Assembly: GCA_003971905.1 (NCBI GenBank)
Contig: RSEE01000067.1
Span: forward strand, 186,001-250,000
Origin: Moniliella sp. 'wahieum'
Lineage: Eukaryota; Basidiomycota; Moniliellomycetes; Moniliellales; Moniliellaceae
Length of the DNA: 64,000 bases
Direction: 5' to 3'
Under the pieces are notes generated by a model. The model did no database searches. It saw nothing but the letters and a program-made list of their open reading frames with translations, and had not been told where the DNA came from. The position numbers were made by a program, and so were the translations under genes. Below, one piece after another: positions 32,990 to 43,319 of the stretch. Position 1 is the first letter of the stretch. Each line of letters opens with the position of its first letter.

Positions 32990-34870
32990 CTAGCGTCGTC
33001 GCAGGGAGTATATGCACACATCAAACTCGATCCGTGGTAGGGATTCTTGGGGGATGTCATCGATGCGGCTCTGGATCACGTCGTAGAGCGCATCGAGAGT
33101 ATAGGCTACTGCGCCCTTACTCAGGCGCCCGCGTCCAGAAAGGAGGGCACGCCAATGCGCTTCATACAAGTTCTTGATGAGCAGAACCAAATGCTCGGCA
33201 TAGCCGTCGCGAGCGAGGTAGCCGGCGCAGTAGGAGCTCCAAGCGGGATGGGGAATGCGCAATGGATGGGGCTGAGACTCGGGGGGCGAAGGGCAAGGTA
33301 GTCGCCTAGACCACAGGCCCATTCCACTTGCCATAACGCCTCCTGTTCCTGGAGCGCGTGGAGACTTTGTTTCTGCGTACGTGGGAACAGGGCAGACTCA
33401 TCATCGCACGCGCTACATCGGCCTTGAGCATTCCACAGAAACCAAGCGCTGGATCGAAGGTCCGAGCAAAGAGTTGAGCACCGTCCACACTTCGTCCTTG
33501 TCGGATCGATGCGAAGAAGAGGAATGGTCCGTTGGCACCCTCTCATCCCGTGCAATGTAGGCCACCACCAATTGCCCTCCCGGTCGCAGTTCCCGTGCTC
33601 GACTTAGGAGGAATCGGCTCAGTTCCCCCGCATGCTCAGAGGCAGCGAGAGGGGTGACAGAGAAAGCGGAAGCAGAAGACCGACGTAGGGGGAAGGAAGG
33701 GGCGGTGGGATCCGTTGGTGGTGGATGCGCCCAATGAAGGTCCATCAATGAGATGCCAAGGTCCACGCTTTGACGAGGACAGACAGGCGTACCAAAGGGA
33801 TGCGTGGTAAAGTAGGGAAACACATGGGCGGAAGGGTAGGCACGCGAAAACCCCTCGGAAAGGTAGGATGTTGGATCGGTGTGAAGCGCAGCCATGACAC
33901 CGCGAAAGTCTGTCCCTTCCGTATCAACATGGATGATGATCATGTCGGTCCCCTCCTCTCGGGCGGGGCGGAAGTGGACAAGGCCTCGGCCAATGTGCCA
34001 ATCAAGTGGGACAACAGGGGGAACGCACGCCACGTACCGATCCGTATTCTACTACTCTCACGGGCCGACCGGGGGAAGGAAGCGAACCGTCCCGTACCCG
34101 CTTTTGAAGCGAAGAGAAGACCTTTGCGCGTGCAGGATCGGGTTCCAGTTGCTGGTCCATGGGAGGCAAGCCAGCTTGGTTGTGCGAAGGTGCCTCGCCA
34201 CCAAACAAGGATCCGAGCACAGGCTTGGTATCTAACCATCCGGACGAAGTGGCATACAGACTTTCCGCTGAGGAACGGGTGGCCGAGACGGGGCTGCGCG
34301 CACTATCGCGGGAAGGGGACTTGTTGTTGTAGGAGGGACGGCGATTGGGATCGCCGGTGGGCGTGGATGTGGCGGTAGTGTACCCAAACTCGCCCCTCAT
34401 GGGCTGCACGGCCGGGCCAAGGTAGGGTCCGCGGAGAGGAGGTCCAAATAGATGGCCCATATCTTCCGACCGCGGACGCGGTCGGGGCGAGGGCGGGGTA
34501 CCTCTGTGCGAGGCGGGGGGAGAGAAAAGGGTGCTGGGCAGGACGGCGGTGCGAGAAGCAGCATGTTGGGCCAATGAGGCCAGAGTGCTTGGGTCCACAG
34601 CGTTGGGACGGAAAAACTTAAGGTCGCCTTGGCTGGAAGGGTGGCCGAGGCCCAGCTCCAAGCCCGTGCTCACAGTGGGCGAGACCTTGCCGAGAGAAAA
34701 GTAATCATTGGCCAGGTGGGAGGGGCCAGGGGAGGGACGAGGGGGGGGGGAATCTTCTTCGTCCACCACCTTGCTGAGATCGACGAGACGCGTGCGCGGG
34801 ACTGGACCCGCCCAGGGCTGGACAGAATGGGGGCGGTGGCAATGCCTTGCACACGCGGCTTGCCCCGCAC
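32990..34870 (-). CDS. SABATH-like SAM-dependent carboxyl methyltransferase
   Basis: A SAM-dependent methyltransferase related to the plant-type salicylate/jasmonate family, which also has fungal members; its substrate is unknown. A long disordered N-terminus (FFRPNAVDPSTLASLAQHAA and Ser/Pro-rich sequence) precedes motif I, RVVEYGS (about 34,050). Then come PLLSHLIGTLAEAL, MIIIHVDTEGTDFRGVMAAL (where SABATH proteins read HNDLPxNDF), HTDPTSYL, VFPYF, SVDLGISLMDLHWAHPPP (where they read a Trp/His-rich SSWAxxWLS), and ELSRFLLSRARELRPGGQLV. The C-terminal cap contains YLARDGYAEHLVLLIKNLYE, ending LPRIEFDVCIYSLRRR. Four or so frame changes are present. The N-terminus is not fixed; homology-free sequence continues to about 34,900. 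Confidence 0.75.
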
Positions 34871-34879
34871 AGGCGGCGG

Positions 34880-36190
34880 CAGTTTGATTTGATGAGGGGG
34901 TCCGCGGGCCTACGCTGTCGCCTTGGGCGCCCGCAGCGGGGGGGGGGCATCAGATCGGGAAGGGAAGGCCATGGTGTACCATCTCCCTGCAGGGCGCCGA
35001 CACTAGAGGGGACGGGGTAGAGGGTGCAGGGGCGGTGGGGAGGTGGAGGTGGAGGCGGAGGTGGAGGCGGAGATGGAAGGGGAAGCAGCAAGAAACGGAA
35101 ACGAGCAAGAGAAAGAGAAAGGGGGCTGGCGGCGGCTAGCCTGCGACGGTGGAACGGGCAAAGGCAAGTGAGAGGCCGGCGCCAGCGCCTCGCCTCAAAT
35201 TTTCAAACGTCGTCTGGGATCTGAGATCATCGATCAGAACGATCTGAGATCTGACGAACAACCACCCGAGTCACGTGACGCCCAGCACAGACACTGGGCA
35301 GAAGAGGCTTGGACCCTGGATAGGAGCCAGCGGACAAGGCGCGAATAACAGCAAAGCGCTAATAAACACTGCCCAGCGCCCAAGGCCTAAACGCCTAGCA
35401 GGGACGCGTCACCATGACGTCACTGACGAATCCAGGCAACAGAAGAGACGGGCAGAGCGAGAACAGCCAGGAGCCCCACCCAGCGCCTTCGGCCTTTCGG
35501 CGGCTTCAGGTCGTGCAGGTCACGCCTGATCGCGCTCGCGGCCAACAGATGCCCACCCCAAAGATGGCATTGCGTTTTGCGTCATTACTAGTTCGCTCCT
35601 CCTTCCGAACGTTGTCTGCCCCATCAGCTGCTACACAGCCCCCAGAGCAGTCCTCGTCCCGAACAACCATACTTAGCACTCGAACCGTAGAATTACTTAG
35701 AATTCAATATTCACACCTGCCATGACTTGTCGTCCTACCGGCAAGTCGGGGAATGCCCTTCTCGAATGGAGTGGTGGACTGCTTGCTGCACAGTGCAATG
35801 GGTTAATTGATCTTTGCAGCCTGAGGGGGCGGAATCGGACACTGGGGCGGAAGAGGGGGCCGTTGGATAGATGAGATGAGTGAAACCCGCTCAGTGGCAA
35901 CGGCAAAAGGCCGAAGACGCGATGACTCTCTGGTGAGATTTTGGTCTTGTGTGGTCGAGCCACACGTTCTACTTCCTAAGCAAACTGGTCAGAAGGCTAT
36001 ATCTTATAGACAGGCTGCTAGAAGGAAAGACAGCCAGGCGGCAAAACATGATGGGAGTCGACAGCTAAGTTGGAAAATGAGGGCAGAGATGGTGTTGCTG
36101 GGATACAGGTCTGGTAAGTGACAACGATGGTCCCAGCAGCGGGTATCGTGGAGGGAAAACGGGAGCCGCACAAGGTAAGGGGAAGATAAC
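34880..36190. other. Spacer upstream of the methyltransferase and downstream of RPC11
   Basis: No gene recognised. A GGAGGTGGAGGCGGAGGTGG-like microsatellite lies at 35,038-35,075. Confidence 0.4.
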
Positions 36191-36575
36191 CTAGTTTTCC
36201 CTCCATTGATGTTCGCATTGGGTGCACTTGTAGAACGTGGTCACTGGTAGTTGCAGGTCAGTGGACCGCGCATCTTTCGCTTCAGTAAAGGGCTCACTTA
36301 CTTGGCTCATCAGCAGAGCGGATCTGGATCTGCATGTAGTACGCCACATCGTGTTCACACTTGGGGCAGATGACAACAGCTGTGTCGACGTTGGCCCAAG
36401 ACTCGGCGCCGCCCATTACATCGTCGACCTGTTTGCGCGGCAGGTAACGGCGGTGGATGAGAGGAGTGTCGATGGGGTACTCGTATGGACACGTAGCACA
36501 GGCCCACTTGTTCTCCATAGTGTCACCCTTGGCAACAGAGAGGGTGTTGGCACAGTTGGGGCAAAAGAGGAGCAT
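36191..36575 (-). CDS. RPC11: RNA polymerase III subunit C11 (RPC11)
   Basis: A small zinc-ribbon subunit that provides RNA polymerase III with transcript-cleavage and termination-reinitiation activity (TFIIS-like). Exon 1 (36,575-36,302) has the N-terminal ribbon LLFCPNCANTL and ACATCPYEYPI, then RKQVDDVMGGAESWANVD and the C-terminal ribbon CPKCEHDVAYYMQIQIRSAD. An intron at 36,301-36,244 (58 nt, GTAAGT...CAG) splits the Met codon of the catalytic hairpin RSADEPM. Exon 2 reads TTFYKCTQCEHQWREN. The 108-residue product contains the acidic RSADEP loop needed for cleavage, so it should be active. Length and motifs match POLR3K closely. The frame is intact. Confidence 0.95.
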
Positions 36576-36845
36576 GGTGGATGGATGAAGGAAGGTGAAG
36601 CAAGACGAGCTATCGACCAGGTCATCCCATTCGTACTTGGCTCGTCTGCGCATCGAAACAAGCGGGGGCATTTTTCAGGGCCGGGCGGAACGGCGGAACG
36701 ACAGCTGAAATGTTGCACGTGCCTGCTCCACACGTCCTCGCTCCCGAAGGGTAGGGTTCTGTCTGATTCAATTTCCATGGGCCTCCACGCAGCGGGGTGG
36801 TCTCAGTGCCGCTCCACCTCACTTCCTCCACCCCGCCTGCCCCCC
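36576..36845. promoter_or_regulatory. Divergent upstream region, RPC11 and OHCU decarboxylase
   Basis: 270 bp between two divergent starts. No TATA box seen. Confidence 0.4.
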
Positions 36846-37400
36846 ATGGCTGCTGCTGCTTCCGAGCCATGGCCCGCTGCTGAGGCGGTGGCCCACCTCC
36901 CTTTACTGTACTGGAGCGTCTGTTTGCGCATCTTCTTTCGGCTCCTCCTGCGCTCGCCCGCACTCTTGCTGCCCAGTGTGCTGCCGCCATTGCTGAGCTC
37001 GAACCACCCGCCGCCCGCGCAACTTTGATGACCTACTCCATGTGGCCCGCTACTGCGTCGACGACGATCCCGGTTGGGCGGTGGGAGAAACGGCAATTGA
37101 TTTATGCACAGCCTCGAATTGGGGCCAACGCAGACTCGGCCATATGTTCCGCCGCCACGGCCGCGCGGCTTGAAAGGCTCAACCAGCTCTATGAGCACCG
37201 CTATCCCGGCCAGGCATTTGTCACTGTCGTGCACACCCGCCCCCTTGCGGCTGTGGCAGACGAATTGCAGGATCATCTCGGTCCTGCAGCGGCGGTGGAG
37301 GCAGCCGCTTTCCCTCCCTCTTTGGTCCTCTCGGATGCATCCCCCGACTGGGCAGCCGAGCTAAAACGTAACCTTGAAGCTGTATGGAGTATTGCCATGC
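36846..37400 (+). CDS. OHCU decarboxylase (urate degradation to allantoin)
   Basis: Decarboxylates 2-oxo-4-hydroxy-4-carboxy-5-ureidoimidazoline, the last step from urate to S-allantoin. The start ATG lies in CCCCCATGG and gives MAAAASEPWPAAEAV. After frame changes the family blocks follow: LERLFAHLLSAPPALA, NFDDLLHVARYCVDDDPGW, then EKRQLIYAQPRIGA (about 37,090-37,130, where the family reads LIxAHPxLG) and LERLNQLYEHRYPGQAFVTV, where the family reads NxxYExRFPxxFV. The C-terminal helix is DWAAELKRNLEAVWSIAM. The usual His of the HP motif reads Gln here (AQPRIG). The end is uncertain because the frame runs on into the next coding stretch. Confidence 0.78.
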
Positions 37401-38398
37401 GCGTATACCCAGCTTATCCAATGGCAGTCCTTTGCCCTCCGCCGACACCCCGCCCAGTGTGGACCCAGACCTTGAGGAGGAACCATTCATCTCCCTTGCC
37501 ACTTTCCGCATGCTTGCCCTCTCCTCCCCCGTTCTCGAATCCTTCTTCGAGTCGGACCTGCAAGCCTCCTTTCTCCTCTCCCACCCGAGCGCAGCGAAAG
37601 CGGCGGTGCATTTTCTTGGCACGCTTCTCCTACCGGCGCACCAACGACTCCAATGCGTCTTACAGCAAGGACGTGACTCCCGGCGCGCGAGGCAAAGTCG
37701 TGGGCCTACTCGGTGGCTTTGGGGGAAGAAGGCAAGGCACGCATGGACCAGTTGGCCGATAGTGTGGGCCAAACATTGCAAACCCATACCGTTACCGGTC
37801 CCGTTCCTTCCTTTGGGCGGGACACGACATTGGATGGGACAGCAATGGACCAGGCTTCGCTCAAGGCAGCGGAGGATGCCGCCGCCAAGCCGAGGGCGAA
37901 ACCAAGGCGCCCGCTGTTTCCCTCGGCTCTCGCCTGGCAGGTATGGTCCGCTTGCCCACGGGTTTCCGGAGGAGGTGGGAATACAAGTGGGACCAGACTC
38001 TTGGGCATGCGGGTGTTCCTGCTCGTACTCTGGCGCATACCCTGTCCGCTCCCCGTCCGATCTCCTGCCCCGAAATCCTCTCATCTCCCTCCGCCTGCAC
38101 CTTCTGGGAGGAGGCAAGCTCGCCCCGTCTCGCTGCGGCCGGATGATATTGCGCTCCTGGGTCCCGAGGTGGCGGTGGAAGCATTGCGTGCAGCTGCAAC
38201 GCAGGAGCGCTCCCACTTTACGATTGATGAGGTGGACGCGGTGGGCGCGGGTGAAGAAGAGCCAGATGGCGGGGACGCAGGCGACGCAGGCGAGTGGGAT
38301 GACATGCCGGACGATAAGGCCGGAGTTGAACATGGCCGATTGGAGGGCCAGGCGGCTGAGCTAGCCAAAGATCTTCGCTCGGCCCCGGCAACGCGATG
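37401..38398 (+). CDS. Uncharacterised protein, acidic C-terminus
   Basis: Not recognised. Plausible coding blocks in changing frames are EEPFISLATFRMLALSSPVL, ESFFESDLQASFLLSHPSAA, LGEEGKARMDQLADSVGQTL, then VSLRPDDIALLGPEVAVEAL and an acidic end, DEVDAVGAGEEEPDGGDAGD, with stop near 38,398. It directly follows OHCU decarboxylase with no visible gap, so it could be a separate gene or, less likely, a fused extension. The helical FRMLALSSPVLESFF block hints at a membrane-trafficking protein, but I cannot name a family. Confidence 0.4.
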
Positions 38399-39540
38399 AA
38401 TGGATTTGCCCCTAAGTGCGTCGAGTTGGTTGCGTGTGGCCGGCCCGATCGTGGCTGCGCCGATGGGACCCAGAGGATATGCAAGTGCGTACGCCTCGGA
38501 GACAAGCGGAGGAGACGGACGAGGGCATCTAGCTGCGCGACCCTCCTCACAGACCCGTTCTATGTGACTGATAGCCCCACAGGGGAGAGGACACTCCGGG
38601 TGAGTGACCCCTAGGCCGGCGCATACAGCGGAAGTGGCAGCATGGGCATCCATACGAAGAGTGCATCGAGTGGGCTTCTCGTCCCACCCGCTTGGCCTAC
38701 ACCAGGCTGGGCCCCGTGCAAACAATATGAGCCAGGAGGAAAGGGGAAAAGCGTAGCTATCCAAGCAGGCATGGCGGCGCCTCCCTCGACGCCGGTAAGA
38801 TTAACGAGGCGAGGCAAGGCGGGGCGGGGCAGGCGGGGCGCCTGTTCGGAATTAATTGTATTCCGCCCTCGCCTCAGCCTCCACGCCAAAACTGAATGCT
38901 GGTGGGATGCGGAAGGCGGCCGCAGACTCGCGCGGCAGTCTTGCACTGGCTCTATCACCCAGCTGTCGCCGTCACTAGCGTCACTACTGCTGCCGATGCG
39001 CTGTCTCTCTTGCGCCAAACGTTCAGTCTGCCTGGCCCTGGAGTGGGGTGGGAAGGAAAAGGACACGAGACGAAGGCGTGGGTGAGGTGGAGGACGAGGG
39101 CGAGGGCGAAGGCGAGGGGGCGCGGGAACAAGAGGAGATGCATGGAGGCAAGCTGGCAGCAGGTGGCTGCGTGGCTGCGTGGCTGCGTGGCGGGCGGGCG
39201 GCCACGCTGGAGGGCTACCGCCACCGCCACCAACAGCAGGGTTACGCGTCGCGAGTGGGAGCGCACAGCTGGGCTGCAGCAGCAGGGCAGTGCTCGCCAC
39301 GCGCTCGTCGAATTACTGTCCCGGCGGGGCCATCGACGCGTCACACCGCCCGTCTGGCCGCGCGATAAGGCAGACCGCCCCCCTGCGGGCAGGCAAGCCT
39401 CAAAGCAAAATGAGTGCCACACTGGCGCTGTGCGGGAGTGTAGATCATTGATACGCTGGTAAACACTGGCTCTGTGCTCCTGGTGCAAATTTTCTCCTGG
39501 TCACGCGCAATCATCCGTCAAATCTCTGCTGACCGGTGAA
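38399..39540. other. No confident gene
   Basis: Long GC-rich frames exist on both strands (for example minus 38,611-39,300), but none matches a known family and they overlap each other. Confidence 0.4.
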
Positions 39541-39551
39541 GCGGCTGCGCG

Positions 39552-39559
39552 TATAAAAG
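39552..39559 (+). promoter_or_regulatory. TATA box of the TBP gene
   Basis: TATAAAAG lies 174 bp upstream of the proposed TBP ATG at 39,733, a typical fungal distance. Confidence 0.6.
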
Positions 39560-39732
39560 CAACCCACTTCCGCTCGCTGCAAGCCCCATCCATCGGCTCG
39601 CCCCCCCCTCGCACCTGGGTGTTGAAATTGCAAGGCTTGCAGTGTGCTTGTGCCCTTGCCACGTGACCAGCTCCACCAGTTCAGCCTGTGCGTCAAGCAC
39701 CCTACGCCTCCCACCGCCACCCTCTGCCCACC

Positions 39733-40568
39733 ATGGCCAGCCTTGCCCTGCCGGGGCCACTGCACCTGCCCCGGCCCCGGCCCCGGCCAAGCAGCTTGTG
39801 CCCCCTACCCCTGCTGTCGTGGCCACCCCGGCCACGCCGGGCAGCCCAGCACGAGGTGTTGCCCACTTTGCAGTACGTCTGTCTCATCGTATCTTGAGCA
39901 CCCTAGCTCAACCGGTTCTTGCTGTGCAGAAACATTGTTGCAACGGTGAACCTCGAGGTGCGTTTGGACCTCAAGACGATTGCCCTTCGCGCCCGCAATG
40001 CCGAGTACAACCCCAAGCGTTTTGCTGCGGTTATGCGCATTCGGGAGCCACGGACGACGGCTTTGCTGTTTGCCTCGGGTAAGATGGTGGTGACGGGTGC
40101 CAAGTCGGAGGATGACAGCCGTCTGGCCAGCCGCAAGTATGCGCGCATTGTTCAAAAGCTTGGGTTTGAAGCCAAGTTCTCCGAGTTTAAGATCCAGAAC
40201 ATTGTGGGTTCATGCGATGTCGGCTTCCCCATTCGTCTGGAGGGTCTAGCGTACTCGCACGGCCCTTTCACCTACGAACCCGAGCTCTTCCCAGGTCTTA
40301 TTTACCGCATGGTGAAGCCCAAAGTGGTCCTTCTGTCTTTGTCTCGGGCAAGATTGTGCTCACAGGCGCTAAGCACCGCGATGAGATTTACGACGCGTTC
40401 CGGTTGATCAAGCCTGTGCTTGCCGAGTTCCAGGCCGCCCCAAGACCTGATTTGATGGGCTTGTCATCCCAACTACCTCTTTTTCAAAAAGCAATACCCG
40501 CCCTGCGGCGCGATATTTCTGGTCGACACTTGCGACCTCTCTGTCCCTTGCTTACGGGGGGCAAGTAG
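39733..40568 (+). CDS. SPT15: TATA-binding protein (TBP)
   Basis: General transcription factor used by all three nuclear RNA polymerases. An Ala/Pro-rich N-terminus ends in PTLQ; an intron at 39,873-39,929 (57 nt, GTACGT...CAG) splits the Gln codon. The saddle domain follows: [94 protein letters not shown] and [19 protein letters not shown]. It then continues in another frame with [20 protein letters not shown]. One lost base explains the break after KVVLL, and one or two more explain the N-terminal frames. The core also lacks one residue at FAAV(I)MRIREP and one near GPFTYEPEL. The end near 40,440-40,568 is uncertain. Confidence 0.93.
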
Positions 40569-41454
40569 CACAGGAGGGGACGACCGCACGTTCCATACCG
40601 TACCTCTCTTCCTTTCCAAGCATGTCGCAGCCCCCTTTCATGCCCCCCGTCACCCCTTTCAGCACTTCACTGTACAACATGTAAAACAGGTCAATCTCAT
40701 CCACATCAAAGTGATTCTCTATTGGGCCTTTTGTCGTTTTCTTGTGCTCTCTATACATAACCACGGCAGTCTTGGGAGAGAATCGTTTTCATGGAAGATA
40801 GGCAAATCAACTTCAGCTTATGAGCGCTGCACAACTTGGTGCTGCACGTATATTTGTTCAGTCAGTATAAACTTCTCACATGATCGAATGGCTGTGTTAA
40901 CGGTCCCCTCAGGGCGTCACACCCCGAGACTTCATCCTCTTCCTTGCCGTCATCATGTCGACCCTTATCAGGATCATGGTAGGCAGCTCATTACCAAAGA
41001 CTGAACTTCCCTATACGATTATCTGCACCGTGTGTCATATTGCCATTGGTGTCTTCCGCCGAAAATGTATGGTAAAGAAGAGCAAGGTCCCTAGCATGGT
41101 CAGCCATGGCCAGGACTAATCGGATTCTTCTTGGTGCAAGTCGGAAGCACCTCAAGTGCAGTGCATGACGTACGTCGGACCCGCGCTACTATACACAGCA
41201 GGTGGCGGGGATGGACCCGATGCTGAGGTGGCACACACGTCCTGCGGTCTGCTTGTCCAATGGGTTTGGTCTGTGGCCTTTGAGACAACCACTTTAGCTC
41301 AATGTTGAACGAACGATGCTCTGCTTCTGGCTCGCATGATCTTTACACTGCAACCATATCATTGACAGATCGTAAGACTGTGGGACAAAGAAACGCTGCG
41401 CCTAAACTGATCCGTTCATCCACAGCGCGTGCTGCCTACAAACGCCAACCCCAT
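40569..41454. other. 3' flank of TBP
   Basis: A short phrase at about 40,910-40,960 reads GVTPRDFILFLAVIM, but no surrounding gene could be built. Otherwise nothing recognised. Confidence 0.4.
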
Positions 41455-41727
41455 TTATGGAACCAGGGGAATCGCCAGGATATCAGGACTCTCTGGTGCC
41501 CGCTATCCGTTCCAGTACCCGAGGAAAAGCGTGTGGATAAGGAACGTGATAGACATCCGAGCGGTGAACGATCTCCATTGGGTGTCAAGCAGTCAAATAT
41601 ACTTCCAATTCCCAAGCATCTTGTTCGCTGTCTTGGTGGTATAGTATCCTCCCGTCGTCGAAACCAAGGGGAAAACGGTTCTTGGGTGCGTCTCTGGTAG
41701 TTGGTGTAGTTCTTGTCGCATTCTGCT
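41455..41727 (-). repeat. Dispersed repeat A, copy 3
   Basis: On the minus strand it aligns along its whole length with 21,222-21,490, from GAATGCGACAAG to GATATCCTGGCGAT on that strand. Protein blocks GYYTTKTANKM, ARMSITFL and ESPDILAIPLVP match copy 2. It forms the 3' end of the adjacent minus-strand frame. Confidence 0.75.
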
Positions 41728-42262
41728 TGCTCCAGCACCCGAAGCAGCTCCTTCTCCTGGCGTTCCAAAGTCGTCGCGGTGCTCTCATGTACCACCTTCC
41801 GGTACACGGCCTGCGCCTCTTGCTTTCCCGTGTCGCATAGCGTGTGGTACACCTCCATTCCTGATCCTCCCATTGCTCCAGGCCCCATCACGCGGTAGTC
41901 AGCGCGCATTACCTTCCTCCTGCGCCTCGTCCCATCCTCTTCCTCCACAATGGGCGCATTGTGGACGTGAGTGTCGGGGATGGAGCGCACGAGCTGCAGA
42001 ATGGGCACCCGCACTTCCTTATGCAATGCAACGCACCAAACTTGGCCTGGGTGCGGGTGCAAGCCATGATGTGCTCAAGCAAGGACACGACGCCGCACTT
42101 GCACATACTGCGCGTGGAGCGGCATAGCGTGCGGAGATGGAGCAGGCACGGTGCGGATGGAAGGCAGGAGAGCCAAGTGTGGCATAGCGGGTTGCTGTGC
42201 TCGACCTATACGAGTAAAGTGGGTCGCGCATCCTCTCATCCGAAGAGGCGGGCTCATGAGCA
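41600..42262 (-). CDS. Uncharacterised protein ending in repeat A
   Basis: Not recognised. The minus-strand frame from about 42,062 has good coding character: RVPILQLVRSIPDTHVHNAP, then a basic stretch (RRRRKVMRADYR), then a helix likely to form a coiled coil (STATTLERQEKELLRVLEQA). It then runs into repeat A. An upstream frame from the ATG at 42,262 (MLMSPPLRMRG) is Arg/Ala/Pro-rich like a mitochondrial presequence, and a frame change would be needed to link the two. It could be a mitochondrial protein whose end was replaced by the repeat; the link is inference. Confidence 0.35.
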
Positions 42263-42269
42263 TGAAGAA

Positions 42270-42816
42270 ATGATCGTCCTTGGCACCTTGGGGGTCCTAA
42301 ATTACAACAATCCGTGGAGCTCCGATAGCAGGAGTGAAGGGGTCAAACTCGTGACGCGTTTCGAAATAGTTGTTGGAAGTGGCTGAGACGCGGGGGATCC
42401 CCTCTCCCAACCTTCTGGACGGAAACGGACGCATCGGCTGCTCAAAAATGCTTCCGGAAGGGTACGAACTAAAACCTGAGCTCCGATAGAACTCGGTTTC
42501 CTTTCTTTATGCTATCCCTCCCACATCATGACGCTTCCGCATGAAGCCAAATAGGCCCCTAGGAAATCTTCCAACCGGATGGATGTCTCTCCATGCCCTT
42601 AAACATCGCTACAAGAGAGTGTGGTACCAAAGGCGTGTAGGCTCCCGCGCTAACGCGCTACGAGACCCAGCGCCCTGTCCCTCTCCCCTGGCGGTCCCGC
42701 CTCTTCTATTTCTCCCATCTTCGATTGTCCCACCACGCCAGCCAGGTGCATGCGCATGGATGCAGGTTGCATTGGAGTCGCAGACAAGCCACACAGGACG
42801 CTCCTTAGTCAGCGGC
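42270..42816. other. Spacer downstream of ATP14
   Basis: No gene recognised. Confidence 0.4.
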
Positions 42817-43319
42817 TTAGTGCTCCGCATGGAACTCAATGGGCTTGGCAGCCTCTTTGAGGTACTCCGAAATGGACAGGCCAGCATCGGTCGCGCCCTC
42901 CGTCTTGGGCGGCTCGGCGTGGTCGGGCTCAGCAGCAGCGTACGCGTCCAGCTCGCTTGCCAGCGCCGAGGACGACGGCGTCTCCGGCGCCGTAGGTGCC
43001 TTGGGCGCCGCAAATTCCCGAACGATCCCCACGTGCGCGTCGGGGGCCTGAAGGGATCAAGAGGTCAGTATACCGCAGCGAGGCGAAGCAAGCCACTGCA
43101 GACAAGGCCAGGCAGGGCACGGCGCGGCGCGGCGCGGCGCGGCAAGAAGAAAGAGGGGAAGACAGGCAAGAAAAAAAAACGCACCTTGGGAGCCGGCTTG
43201 AAGCTCTTGAGGTTGGTCAGGTAGAGGTCCTGGACAACGCGGCGGGGCGCCGAGGTGGCCAAGGTACGCGATCCCCGGACGGCAGGTGCGGCAGCACGGA
43301 CAAGCAGACGGGCAGACAT
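42817..43319 (-). CDS. ATP14: F1Fo-ATP synthase subunit h (ATP14)
   Basis: A peripheral-stalk subunit of mitochondrial ATP synthase (equivalent to F6 in animals). Exon 1 (43,319-43,185) gives a presequence, MSARLLVRAAAPAVRGSRTL, and the conserved RRVVQDLYLTNLKSFKPAPK; yeast Atp14 reads NVIQDLYLRELKDTKLAPS. An intron at 43,184-43,048 (137 nt, GTGCGT...CAG, with a long T run on the coding strand) joins exon 2 (43,047-42,817), which is acidic and Ala/Pro-rich (SSALASELDAYAAAEPDHAE) and ends KPIEFHAEH. The total is 121 residues, close to the yeast length of 124. The frame is intact. Confidence 0.88.

Noticed and set aside
29404-38398. Biosynthetic or defence gene cluster linking the methyltransferase to its neighbours
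   Set aside because: Neighbours are unrelated housekeeping genes (PKA, OST4, RPC11, OHCU decarboxylase) on both strands.
38611-39300. 229-residue minus-strand frame upstream of TBP
   Set aside because: Composition is GC-driven, it overlaps equally long frames on the other strand, and no domain was recognised.
40910-40960. Phrase GVTPRDFILFLAVIM suggesting a small membrane protein such as PMP3
   Set aside because: The conserved second half of that family is absent, and no exon could be joined.
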